Shown here: positions 13,241 to 24,362 of the stretch, in pieces
Layout: every line of letters starts with the position of its first letter
Position numbering within the stretch: the stretch's first letter is position 1
NCBI GenBank assembly: GCA_008508345.1
Contig: QNGE01000978.1
Location: forward strand, 139,674-203,673
DNA: 64,000 nt
Direction of reading: 5' to 3'
DNA from: Paragonimus westermani
Taxonomy: Eukaryota; Platyhelminthes; Trematoda; Plagiorchiida; Troglotrematidae
Position numbers and translations under genes: made by a program
Notes under the pieces: model-generated
What the model saw: the letters and a program-made list of their open reading frames with translations, nothing else
The model's database searches: none
What the model was told of the DNA's origin: nothing

Positions 13241-13525
13241 TGACGATCGGCAATCTGATCAGTGCTCATGGGCAATAGTCGTCGAACTTTCAAATATGAC
13301 AATTCGGTCGTGCCTAATGTGAGGTCAATGGTGCGGTGGTCAACATGGTTGCCTCACGAAAGCGTGACCGTGGCAAGAATAGACACTGCCGACCAGATCT
13401 AACAAGGACGAAACTTCAGTCTAGTGCTTCCTTCTAAAACAGGCTGGTTGGAAAGTGAATATGAATGCGAAGGATGTAATCAAATGTGAGTGGCGTTTAA
13501 ACATAAATAACCAAATAATTGAAAG
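13241..13525 (+). repeat. SINE-like repeat, family A, copy 1
   Basis: This repeat matches the reverse complement of 16925-17225 over nearly its whole length. The shared blocks are a head near GATCGGCAATCTGATCA, then AATTCGGTCGTGCCTAATG and TGAGGTCAATGG, a central GGTTGCC, and a tail with AGTCTAGTGCTTCCTT, GGCTGGTTGGAAAGT, GAATGCGAAGGATGTAATC and AAATGTGAGTGG. An A-box-like segment (ATGGTGCGGTGG) lies at about 13328-13339. The B-box region is eroded in this copy. About 90 nt of conserved sequence precede the A box, which is longer than in a typical tRNA-derived SINE. No coding capacity was seen. Confidence 0.7.
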
Positions 13526-14934
13526 CTTGTAGCATTTACAGGTAAAATTGCGGAGTGTGTGTAATCGGGAAACATCATGTCTTCATAAGGATGGGCGTGA
13601 ATTACGTGTGGGTATTCAACAATAGGCAACCACTTAGAGTAAAGTGACTGGCAACGTGCAGATTATCAAGTAATTTTGATTCTATACGTACACCAATCAA
13701 ACGGTAGAGAGCAATGAAATTGAAGGAAGCGTAACGAAAATCGAACATTGATGAGGGTATGCAATTCGAGGTAAGTCGAACATGGTACTGACCATGTTTG
13801 TAACCATGTTTGTAACTAACTAATTGAGAATTTGTTCGCTACTGCATAGTTAGTTCCCTGTGTGGCCTGTCTTTAGTTCCACCAATTGTGCAGCTGGTTC
13901 ATCTCATCCGAAGGGACTTCAATGTTAGAAGCGACGCGTTCACAATAAACAATCTATCAATTGCTCAGAAGCTGTTTTGAAATTAATAATAATAGTCGGC
14001 TCTGAAGCAGATTAACAGTGTAATTCTGGGTTCATCGCCGCCCGCTTTTGGACACGCCATTATACTATATTAAAATATGTGGCTAGTGGGTAGAACAAAT
14101 CGGAAGCGACTTTGTTCACGGTCTGATGAACAACAGAGGAGGTCTCACTACTGTCTACTCTTTGATCTGGAGAGAGTAGGTGTTTTGGTATGGTGCTTTT
14201 AGATGTTATGTCTTATTTGGTTGTATCAATTTTGGCTGATGACTGACTCGTGGATTCACATATTTGCTGGTTGACTACATCCAAATAAATGAGCTCATCT
14301 TTTTACTAATGTATACATAAAATTGTAACCAATTTCCAGTCTGCCAATAGACCAGACAGTAATTCCATTTTGAAGGCATGTCTCGTTTACCTTTTCAGTG
14401 GTAAGAAATCCAACTATTCAGACACTTCACATGTGACTTTAGAAAAGGGTCATGAATACCAACCTCAAATACGTATATGCACATACTATGTATTTGATTA
14501 ACATTGCATAAATAAAGCCACAAGGAACAGAAGAAACGTTCTCAGCTACATAGTCCACAGAATCATTTTAAATTCATTCTAATCAGTGTATATCCTTGTG
14601 CTCATTGTGAATCAAGTGATCGTGTAGTATTTATTCAGTGGTCCACACTAGCCTCTTTTATATTGTCAAATTTCTGAACATTTGAAGATTGGAATGCACC
14701 CACATGCAGACTTCAAGAAAATTCGGCCAGTTTTGGTGTGTTCAGGGAAATGATATTTCCACGAAACGGCTTGGGCTGTCTCAAAAAAGTCAGTATGTCA
14801 CAGGTTGTCGATCAGCGTAAACCGTAAATCTGCCACCATGATTATGCCTTGACGACTCTAACCTAACAGTCACCGTGCAAAAATTTGATCCCAATGTTTA
14901 CCAGCAAAGTGGGGGATTGCTGTTTCGACCTAGT
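13526..14934. other. Gene-free stretch between SINE copies
   Basis: No recognisable gene was found. A perfect tandem pair of the 12-mer ACCATGTTTGTA occupies 13791-13814. Otherwise nothing stands out. Confidence 0.5.
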
Positions 14935-15045
14935 TGTCTCTCATCAACACAACGCACGCAGACTAATCGAACCCACATCCCATGAATCAACCACAGATTA
15001 TAGTCCAACCGCTTATCCATGAGGCCACGGTGTCGCGGTCACTGA
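14935..15045 (-). repeat. tRNA-Arg-like SINE fragment, family C
   Basis: Read on the minus strand, this begins like a tRNA-Arg: GTGGCCTCATGGATAAGC gives a clear pol III A box (about 15008-15030), followed by GGTTGGACTATAATC. About 30 nt later comes a B box, GGGTTCGATTA (about 14964-14974). The acceptor and T arms do not pair well, and extra sequence lies between the anticodon-like region and the B box, so I call it a tRNA-derived retroposon or tRNA pseudogene. I found only this one reasonably clear copy. The minus-strand 3' extension is not defined. Confidence 0.55.
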
Positions 15046-16924
15046 GGCCATAGAATGGTATGTGAATTGTTTTTCCTCTCTGAGGAAAGTAACATTCACT
15101 GTATTCGATATAGACCAACTGACTGTGGTCTCCGACACGTTGTGTTCAGCAGCACTGCCTACAGTCACAAATAAAAAACGGCTCATTGAAGTTGAATCTA
15201 TTGAGTTGAGGAAGTATTGTCTTCACTATGGTAGTCTTCTTGGTCTATCTAGCACTACAGAGAAAATTTTGAGCTCGTTGCAGGTCAATTTTTGAAGAGA
15301 CGCTACCAGGACAGACATTTTGCTCTGGAGACTATTCAAAAATAGAGGCTAGTGACCTCGGGTCAATTTCTAGAGCTTCGTACATTTCCGAGCAAACGTT
15401 GTCGTCCACAGATCTTTCGCATTCTAGATCATATATTAGCTTCCCCACTTGTGCTACATAAGTATGATCGCTGGGTTTTAATCCACGGAGACAGAATTAT
15501 AGGGTCTGTTGGCTAGTAACTAGACAAAACTTCATTTTCGTTTTGATCGGTACGTGCTAGCCGTTTCCGTGATGATGGCCTAGGTAGTTGGGGATTACAG
15601 AACCCTACTCTATATGCGCGAGTATGGGGATCAACGGGTGCTACACCGTTCACTGCCGACCCCTTACCAACCACCTGGGTAACAACTTACACCGGTATAA
15701 ATTGTGCTTCAGATGGTCTTCATTTTGACACATTCTGGATCATCCGTTATCTTTTTTCTTGTGCTCTTTCTCACTCACTTTCTCCTACGTTTATCACCCA
15801 TGCAACAGAAGTTTTCTCGTTCGTCTTTGAGTTATATTTTGCCTGATTATGCAAGATTCGTCTACCTCAGATTCTATGTTGCTAGCCGTCCCAACTTTTA
15901 AAACTATCCCTGAATACGATAACGTCATCTCCCCGAATAACTCCGGGACGATTCACCATTCGACGTTAATTTCATCAAATAATGAGAAGCGAATGAGTGA
16001 AAATAAAGTTTGGCTGTAACAGACTCGTTGTGTGTGCAATGGGACATGGCTGATTGAAGATAATTAATACTGGTAAACCATCTTGGCACTTACTGATCAC
16101 ACACTGAGCGCATGTGCATGTAGACTGGTTCAGGTAAGCATTGGAGCATCATAGTAAGTCCTGTCGTAGATTCAATTGATTCTATTCTCCTCAAATGAAA
16201 TCCGTCTACTTTTAACTTCGAACTGTACTGTGGTATACGGGCGTCTGTGCGGTGGAACCTCTGTTCATGATAACTTATTCAGCCCGTGGACCTACCCTAG
16301 TAACTCCATGAAATAAACAACCGGAACTGGACCACCAATCGTAAATTATGATCTGCTGTAATTATGTCAGAGACTATGCAAATAGATAACAGGTTCACAA
16401 GCGAGTTTGTGCATAGGTCGTACGGAGACACAGACTGTTTCAAGCGTTACGTAGAAATATATACACGGGTCGTCCAGTTCTGAGCAAACAGTATACTCTT
16501 CTGGACAGCAAGATTGTCTAGGATGAGAACCAGAAGTTGAACTGGCGAGAAGTTGAAGTGAGTTACTCCCAACATTTATGAAAACTGAAACCTTGTTGGT
16601 AATTGTGGATCGGTAGATCTATTAATCGTCCCTAGCGTGACTGCTGAGATCAAAATACCTGCTTCTTTTAGCTGCCTGAGAGTAATATTGATCTAATGCA
16701 CTGAAATCATGTTTGCTTATGTGAATGTGGCGGCCAGGACTTTTAAAGCTGTCTTTATCAGGGTGAGTTTATTTATGCACCTCCGAAGTTTGTTAGTAAA
16801 AGTTGCATATCGCTTATTGGGAAAAGCATCAATACACTTTGTACAAGTGATTTTCAAGAAACCACTCATGTGAGTGCACTCATCCTTCGCGAGAACAGTT
16901 TGTATGTGATTACTAATGAGTAGT
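15046..16924. other. Gene-free stretch
   Basis: The open frames here are at most 88 codons and none is recognisable. I saw no repeat shared with the rest of the window. Confidence 0.5.
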
Positions 16925-17225
16925 CGGGTATTTGGTTTATTTTCAAGTTGACCATCACTCACATTTGATCGTAGCGTTCGCATTCAGATAGACTTTCCAG
17001 CCAGCCTCTTTCGAAAAGAAGCACCAGACTCGAATTTCGCTCTCACTAGAGCTCGTCAATAGTGCATATCCTTGCGACGACCGGGATTTGAACTCCGGCT
17101 ATTCCAATCATGTGGCAACCGTGTTAATCACTGCGCCATTGACCTCACATTAGGCACGACCGAATTATCAAATCTGAACGCTCAACCACTCTGGCTTGTG
17201 AGCAATGATCAGGTTGCCCGATCGT
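16925..17225 (-). repeat. SINE-like repeat, family A, copy 2 (best pol III boxes)
   Basis: This is the reverse-strand copy of the repeat at 13241-13525 and the best preserved in its promoter. On the minus strand the A box is AATGGCGCAGTGATTAAC (plus-strand about 17128-17142). The B box follows as GGAGTTCAAATCCCGG (about 17083-17096), close to the GGTTCRANTCC consensus. Downstream blocks include GCAAGGATATGCACTA, GAGGCTGGCTGGAAAGT and GAATGCGAACGCTACGATC. The repeat appears to end in an A-rich tail-like stretch near 16925-16940. The conserved head of about 90 nt upstream of the A box is present, which shows it belongs to the repeat. Confidence 0.75.
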
Positions 17226-18571
17226 TTCGAGAGTAGACACAGCAACCGTGTATGTGACATATGGAATTTAAAACTGATTGTTATAGCAACTGGCATAACT
17301 ACCGCCATAAGTTTCGGTAAACGACACCAGGTTAAGTTGAGTAAATGTCACATCCGATGCAAACCGTTCTCCGATAAAAAAAACATCAGGTCGGCTTTAG
17401 TTATCAACTGGTTTTTTTAATAAGCACCTGCATAAGGTGATGATTTTCTGTTCAAAATTGACACTTTTCAAGCGGTCCGTTTAGAATGTTTTTTAAAATA
17501 TTGAGTCGAACATATGAAAAAATGACCGCAGCGAAAAAGAAGCACACACAATCCTCATTCCTTCAGTCTAATTTCAAACTTTCCTGTTTCCTCAAACCTC
17601 ATAGTGAAGAGAAAATTGGCCAAGTTTACTTTGCCCACGAAACTCATAATTCTGAACCTATGAATGTCCGCGAATGCTTGTACTGTGACACGACGAATTC
17701 CAATGAAAAACGTTGTAGCATATTAGTATACCTTGTTGAATTTCTGTGCCCCCGTGAGATTGCCAGCCACTTCAAAATACCAGCAGAAATGACAGTGTGT
17801 CTTACTCACTGACCTGTTTTTTTTTTGAAAAAATACTTTACAACTAATCAGAAGTCATATCAACACTGTCCATGTTAGGCCGGTTCATTTAGACTGACCT
17901 TAATACAATCTGTAAGCTTTTATCTAATGCGCTAGTGATTCTGGAGGGCTCGAAATTTACTCCACTCTAAATGACTTCAAGTTACAGTTGAATAGAAAGT
18001 GAACCGTTCCTAACTTTTCTTTACAGTTAACGTATGGTTTTGTCAACATCCAAATGTTCGCCGCATACTTCGAATTGAGTTAGAAAGCTCTCCAATATTT
18101 ACAGGATTTCTGTCGAGTAGTGCTCAACTTATTTTTTCCCTTCAAGTGTTATTTGCCTTCCATTTGATTTGTGTTTACGAGGTGCTCAATGCTAACTCTT
18201 GACCTCAAGAGTTGCATAGCTGTCTACTACACACGCAATTATGTGTACTTTTCAAAACAACTGTACACAACTTTCTCGTAAGCTGTGAAGCCGAAAACTT
18301 TCCCCTTCACAAGTAGTGGGTCAATTTGGGGCTCAGTGACAATGTAAGACATACAATAATACTCGCATAATTCGTATTCCACAACACTGTTACTTACCGC
18401 CTGGTCCCCTCACTGTTAAAACTGAGTCATTGTCGGTCATTTCAGGCATTGTTTTGGTACGGCGGTCAAACAAAACTGACTGACTGTGACCGTAGAAATC
18501 GGATGGTGCGTTTCACTTCTGTTTTCCAAAAGCCATTTTTGTTCAAAATACAAAACAAATTTATAAAGATA
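17226..18571. other. Gene-free stretch upstream of PLE copy 2
   Basis: It contains a 108-codon open frame (17486-17812) with no recognisable domain, and a run of ten T at 17817-17826. The 5' part of the downstream Penelope-like element, including any pseudo-LTR, may lie in the last few hundred bases, but I cannot delimit it. Confidence 0.5.
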
Positions 18572-19582
18572 TGCAGTAGAACAGGAAGTAGGCAGAGCAG
18601 ATCACATTGGTGGGTGATAAAAATGACAAGAATCGGTTAGCGGATAGAACATCCGTGCGGCCAATTTTGTGTATGAACAATTCAGCATATCATAAAGTTG
18701 CTCGATGGATGGTTGAAATTTTGAACCCCATTAGCAAACTGTTATCTTCCATTGCCTAAAAGATTCCTTTGAACTAGTCGAGACATTAGAACGCCTGTCG
18801 GTGAGTTCACAAACTATGTATTCCATTGACGTGGATTCCCTTTTCACTAACGTTCCTCTTCATGAGACAGTGAAGTTTTGTGTGATTTTATCCCGAGCCA
18901 AAACTGTGATATAGGAATTCCACTTGAATATCTTCAGGATCTCATTTTATTGTGTACAGAAAATATCAGGTTCAATTTTGAAAGGCTTTCTTATAGACAA
19001 GTAGACGGAGTGGCTATGGGTAGTCCGTTAGGCCCAACATTAGCCGATATCTTCTTGGGAATGATTGAACGGCAAGTCTCTGATAATATTGCCAAAACCT
19101 TATTGTACAAGCGGTATGTTGATGATATCTTGATCTTTACGGATACCGATCATTTTGATTTGTTCATTAATCTCCTCAACTCCATTCATCCGAACCTATC
19201 ATTGTCTCACAAAAAGGAATCAAACGACAGTTTAGCATTCTTAGATGTACTCATCACTAGGTGTGGGGATGGAAAATTATAGCGATCGATCCATCGCAAA
19301 GAAACATGGGGTGGACAATACCTACAGTTCTCCAGCTTTATCCAGACAGCATATAAGCGGAGATTGAGCAAAACTTTATTGCATAGGGTCAGTCGTATTT
19401 GCACTCCGGATGAGCTGCAAAGTGAACGAGAAATGCTGAGGAAAACGATGCTGGCAAACGGATATCCTGAAAAGTTCATAGATATTCACAGCAAGGCGAC
19501 CAAATGCAATGGACCAGTGCAAACAGCTCAAAAGAAAAATATTTTCCTTTTTGCAATTCAAAGGCGATCATCTGGCAAATAA
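18572..19582 (+). pseudogene. PLE copy 2 reverse transcriptase (broken)
   Basis: The RT is split over three frames. One frame carries DKNRLADRTSVRPILCM and AYHKVARWMVEILNPISKL and ends in TAA after about 18730. A second, open from 18735 to about 18877, carries KDSFELVETLERL and SIDVDSLFTNVPLHETVKF. The third, from 18878, carries the catalytic core with QVDGVAMGSPLGP (residues 41-53 of that frame) and YVDD (residues 80-83). It meets a TAG at 19280 and then continues in the same frame with RSIHRKETWGGQYLQF and NGYPEKFIDIHS. The motif order and spacing are those of PLE RTs and not of LINE or LTR RTs, which usually have YADD and different flanks. The apparent start at 18878 is a TTG and is not biologically meaningful. 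Confidence 0.88.
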
Positions 19583-19711
19583 CATCAAGCACAAACTGAA
19601 GTGTGCCCTATCCCGGAAGTATACGGCTGCCCAATTACGCTTGGTTCAAACCACCAAAGGACTCGTTCTACACAATCGCGAACGCAGTCTGTCTGACCAT
19701 TCTGTCTTTCA
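19509..19711 (+). pseudogene. PLE copy 2 linker between RT and endonuclease
   Basis: After a frameshift near 19550 the protein continues in the frame of 19509 with LQFKGDHLANNIKHKLKC, ALSRKYTAAQLRLV and QTTKGLVLHNRERS. This is the conserved segment that joins the RT thumb to the cysteine-containing GIY-YIG domain in PLEs. The frame stays open to 19838, but the PLE similarity switches to the next frame at about 19705. Confidence 0.75.
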
Positions 19712-20049
19712 GGTTGTCTATCAGCAGTTGCGCAGATGTTTACATAGACAGAACAGACCGACGGGTAGCTCAGCGTGTGGTCGAACACGTCCCAAACTGG
19801 TTAAGACGGTGCATGACACAACAACTGGAAACCGGTGAATCGGTTACTCGAAGCTCCGCCTCGTCGATTGCCAGATACCTCATGATAACAGGTCACCAGA
19901 TGGTTCCACTTAACTCTTTCAAAATACTGTTACGTCAGCAGAACCCGAAGCTACTGGTCTTTAGCGAAGCCATGCTGATTAGAGCTCACCAGCCGGCGCT
20001 GTGTGCACAAAAGTGGGTGAAGCAACCTATAGGGTTGCCGTGGTGGTGA
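19705..20049 (+). pseudogene. PLE copy 2 GIY-YIG endonuclease domain, altered core
   Basis: In the frame of 19603 the similarity runs from about 19705 to the TGA at 20047. It includes SISSCADVYIDRTDRRVAQR, then VVEHVPNWLRR, SSASSIARYLMITGHQ, SFKILLRQQNPKL and EAMLIRAHQPALCAQKW. The core, YIGRT in the family, reads YIDRT here, and the cysteines that precede it (CxxxCxC in copy 1) are partly replaced by serine. Both changes fit decay of an inactive element. The last residues, PIGLPWW, match the LPW end of the third fragment at 39.7 kb. Confidence 0.85.
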
Positions 20050-22659
20050 TGACATAATACGTGGTGTGATTGTATGCGTGTCCATATCCTGTCTATCTTT
20101 AACTGTCTGTCATATATAACTTGCATTTTTTACGTTTGCGACCGATAAGAGCAAACGACATGTTAACATATCGTAACATATGTCTTCTTTCTGCGCATAT
20201 GATTTTACCACTTTGGTAAATTCGAATTCCTCTATAATCATCTTTTATTTTAATTCTGGCGCCGATTTACATACCGGACGCTACTTCGCCTGTTATCTAC
20301 CCAGGACGCTTTTTACTGAACATTGATCATGGAACATTGAATGTTGAAAATTGAACATTGTTCTTCCGGTCGCTTGACGAGCTATCAATACGCAAAAGAT
20401 GAATTTTGTAATTTGTCTTCGGAGTGAGACAGTTAAAGCTCTTTTTTTGGAGACCAGTGTTTTTCCTTCATAATCGGCTTGGGTATCGGCCCTTCGGGGT
20501 TACAGCAGCACGTACAGTATCATTGCGTTGTTGGAATAATTCCAGCTCAATTGCATCCTCTCGGTTGTTCCGCGTTATAACATTTTCGTAAGAAAAATTT
20601 TTCAACCATCACTTCATCGAATTGAGGAGTTACACAACCAATGAACAATCCATAGTCATGCGTAGATGCTAATGATCGCAAATGGAGTCTACGTTACTTC
20701 CAGCTCACGTCCAATCCAGGCAACAGACGGTAGACGCTCCTGAGCGTTAGATTTTAAATACTCTATTCCTATGAATTCTAAGGACCTATGATTACAATTA
20801 ATATACCAAAGGATTCTTCCTCCCTTAGCCATCAATCGTTAAACTTTTGTATGAATTGCGTTTGTGTGCTGCTCATGAATGGAGAGAAAACCGTAGTGCT
20901 TATTTAATAATACGCGAAGGTACCAGTGTCTAGCTCCTCATACTTGTGAAAAATCTGTACATCTGTTAGCAGTTCCGTGGTTTTACAGTTTCAGTAATTG
21001 CAAAAAATCCAGCCCGCTGCAGGTTCAATTCGCGCTGTTCACTTGATAACTTTAACGTAGCCTGTATCTTCACATACAAAATATGTTGGTATACTGCTTT
21101 GACTCAGGTAAATAAATAAACGTGAAATACTTCCCTTTTTTGTTCTCTCACTCAGTATGTATTGAACCTCCAAAGTACACTGAGCAACCGCAAGATTCGA
21201 TCATTTCATGCCAATGAAGTCCAACTAACGCTCTATTTCCGACGCCCAAAATAGCCCATCGTCTTACTTCATTCGCTGATGCGTTTTAACAATCCATTAT
21301 TGGTCTTCTGTCAGATGAACGATCCACTCGTTGTATTCCCAAGTTTGTTTTCACAGAACTCAATAGGTTTTGCCAAACCGTACAAAGTTACATATCACGT
21401 TGTACTGATGTTCCTCGTAATTCCTTTCTTCGCACGATTTCTTGCTATTTAACCGTATAAGTGTGACACGTCTACAGCGAAACTCTTCTCTGGCACAATC
21501 CACTCAAGCTTGCGTCTCAGGATACATAAAACTTCAACCCTTCTCGTGCTAGCAATAATTCCACATCAGAACTTATATTTTCTCCATTTTTCCCTATCCA
21601 CAAAATCGAAACTTATCAATTTGTTCTGCGTTTCTCGCGTGTCGGACTTACTCTTAGTACAGCCGAATATTTCAACGTTGCTGATGACGACGTCACACAC
21701 CACTGTACGCACTCAACGTTCGAGATAGTTTTACTACAGTTTTAGTAAACTTCAGTCAACTTGCTGATGAGTGTAGAGGACACTGTAATAAGGTAATCAC
21801 AGGTTGAAACTTAGAGACACACGTGCAGTTCATAGGCCAGTTGATCGCATGTGCATCCTTGAAAATGGCCGTACATAAACGTCACTCATATATCATTGTG
21901 AGTGGAACCAAGATACCTTCGGCAAGATTCATCTGCTAATGTGTGCTGACTGCTTATCGTAACTGGCTCACATGTCCAAAAAGCAATTGACCGTTATTTA
22001 ACACCCCACACGTTTGTCTACAAATATGGCGTCGCCACATTCGCCGTGTGCTGGAGTCTTCCGGATTGTTACACAAACTAAGATTGTCATTGTTGAGACG
22101 GAATTCCAAATTCAACAAATACTGCTTACTGTGAAACTAGCCCGAAATCTTAATACGAAAGCTAGCACAACACCTTCGAGGTTACGTTGCCTTGACTGCC
22201 ACAATGAACCAAGAAAAACATTTTGTTGCAAGTTGACAAGAAAGTTTTAATTTTCCCACAATCCTTCTTGGAATTTTCAGTATGCACTGTTCAAGACTAG
22301 TCTCTCAAAGAATATTTACTTCACAAAATTTCACATGAGTAAATCCTTCAAAAGAAATGTTTACTTAATTCCCCTTGCCTTTTGGTTGCCTTTCTGTTCG
22401 TTTGGCCAGATTATCTCTCGATTGTACATGCCAGTCATGCCTGTTTTGAATCCGCCCGTAAAATGCTCAAATCAGAGGCACTTTCAGCTGCAGTGTATTG
22501 CCAAATAGTTCGCGTGTTTTGTGTTCCAGATTATATTATTCATCCTAAATCGTAAACAATAATTTGAGCGTTAATGTAAAACGACTTTTTTTTCAAAAAC
22601 TGGTCGAAGAGAAAAAGATCTTTCACATAAACTAACCACAACCCACAAGTGACCGCGGA
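20050..22659. other. PLE 3' flank and gene-free stretch
   Basis: The first few hundred bases are probably PLE 3' untranslated sequence. Three copies of GAACATTG lie within 20318-20362, the central one forming a small palindrome. Beyond about 20.5 kb nothing is recognisable; the open frames are at most 78 codons. Confidence 0.45.
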
Positions 22660-22930
22660 AGTCGCATCTCTATAGACTTTCCAGTCAGCCTCTTCCGAAC
22701 TGAAGCACTAGACTCTAGTTTTGCAATCAATGCAGCTCGGTGGAATTGTAAATCCTCACGAAAGCTGGTACTAGAAAACCGGTCACGCTTTCGTGAGACA
22801 ACCATGTTGACCACTGCGCCATTAGCCTCACAATAGGAGCGCCTGAGTCTTCATACCTGAACTCCCAACCGCATTCACTTGTGAATAATGCTCTGGTTGG
22901 CCGAGCGCCTCGGTAGGAGACAAAAGAGCT
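22660..22930 (-). repeat. SINE-like repeat, family A, copy 3
   Basis: On the minus strand this reads GCTCGGCCAACCAGAGCATT at the head, then GTGAGGCTAATGGCGCAGTG (A box, plus-strand about 22811-22830) and GTCAACATGGTTGTCTCACG. The tail has CTAGAGTCTAGTGCTT, CGGAAGAGGCTGACTGGAAA and AGATGCGACTT. These blocks are collinear with copies 1 and 2. The B-box region has been replaced or rearranged: CTTTCGTGAGGATTTACAATT stands where GGAGTTCAAATCC is found in copy 2. A short CACGAAAGC motif occurs twice inside it. Confidence 0.7.
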
Positions 22931-24362
22931 GTTCCTTCAACTCTAATTGATGAGCCTACGACTTCCCTTCACGGTGAACTCAAGGAAATCATTAACTGGT
23001 TAGGCGATATTCTGATTACTGATGAGTAGTATGAGAATGCGACAGCTGCCGACAACTGCGGGCGATCTCCAGTCTATAAGAAATGAAGCAAAATCCCCTA
23101 CTATGCATCAGTAACCAAAACAAATTCTCTCTTGAGGAAACTTCCAAAAGCAATTTTCTGGCACAAAATCTGGTGCCCATTTGAATGCATGGATTGAGGC
23201 GGTGTACATTGATTCACCTATCACGAAAAGGTGAATAGTTCCGTACCAGGATAAGACAAAGACACCCTAACCAGTCAACTAACAAACGCTGTCTTTTAAA
23301 ACATCCTCTACAGCAGCCTGTCTCATTATTGTCTGCACATACCGCATGCAGTTGTTAGACACCCGTTAGCAACTGTAACAACAATATTTTTGAATGCTCA
23401 GTATTGTTTGTTTCTTCAAAACATGGATGACTTCTGACCAAAAATTTCTGGCTACTTGTAATTAGTACCGCATAACCCATTTGCAGAATAATCACATGTT
23501 TCACGACATTTTTCCAAATATAACGGATTGGTACACCGACGATCCTTTCAACAGTGATGATGTCGAAGACTCCCAAGTTCTTCTTTAAGACAGTATCCGA
23601 AACGACATCTTACATTCTTTTCTGATACTAAATGTCTACCGGTGAACTCAGGTGGATGTGATTTCGTTTACCACCTGCTGAATTGTCGATAAGGTTTAGG
23701 GCCAAACAGAAAACAGTGTTGACGCTCTGCTGCAACACATTCTTGCCAAATTACGTTTGACTGGATATTTTAATTCATTGTCTATAAGTTAGGTGGGAGT
23801 AGTGTGAATATATACATCAGTAATAGTGAAACATGTTGAAATGGTCACAATGTCTATTTACGGAAATCATGTTCAAACGGAAGTTTTAAATGAAACACTT
23901 CAGTGGGATGTTCCATGTATTTCGTTTTCTAATCGTTTCACGACATTAAACCGCATACTGGAGAGAAGTAGACGTGAAACAAAATTCGCATGAACATAAG
24001 TCGTCTGTACACTTTTGCTACAATCGCCTACCATTACGGTTATAAAACGAAAACATATAGTGTCGTATTAAGACCAGTTTGTCTATGGATGAGGCGAACA
24101 TACTATTTCTCATACGGTGCGAAATAAACAGTCCATACTAGTCTCAAGACGTCAGGCAAATGAATATGTTAAGGGTAATCGCAGCGGGATCATAAAAAGA
24201 AATATGGGCTAGTGAACTAGGACGAAAATGTTTTCTTTATGCAAGAACCTATCATTTGTAATTTGCCAGCTCCGAGATTGTCATTATGTGCAAATGATAA
24301 CTCAAGGCTGTACGAGTGTTCAGACACCTGTGCAGATTAGTTGAACAGATAATCCTCGACAG
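22931..24362. other. Gene-free stretch
   Basis: The open frames are at most 73 codons, and neither strand shows a recognised domain or repeat. Confidence 0.5.

Larger units (their letters stand above)
18572..20049 (+). mobile_element. Degenerate Penelope-like retroelement, copy 2 (best preserved)
   Basis: This is a PLE readable almost end to end if frames are switched. In order it shows RTGSRQ (from 18578), corresponding to the conserved RPTGSRLPRLYGLPKTHK region; SVRPILCMNNSAYHKVARW (18652-18708); an FTNVPL block (18843-18860); QVDGVAMGSPLGPTLADIFL (18998-19057); YVDD (19115-19126); FLDVLI; NGYPEKFIDIHS (19457-19492); FKGDHLAN; then a GIY-YIG domain with the glycine of YIGRT changed (YIDRT, 19741). 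I count at least four frame changes plus an in-frame TAG at 19280-19282. No pseudo-LTRs or target-site duplications were identified. Its orientation is the same as copy 1, and it differs in detail (for example QVDGVA against QIDGVA), so the two are separate insertions or subfamilies. Confidence 0.9.

Noticed and set aside
17486..17812. 108-codon frame
   Set aside because: The length is within chance expectation for this composition and the product resembles no family.
18878..19282. A 134-codon gene starting at 18878
   Set aside because: The apparent start is a TTG in the middle of an RT domain whose similarity continues upstream in another frame and downstream past the TAG. It is part of a PLE pseudogene.
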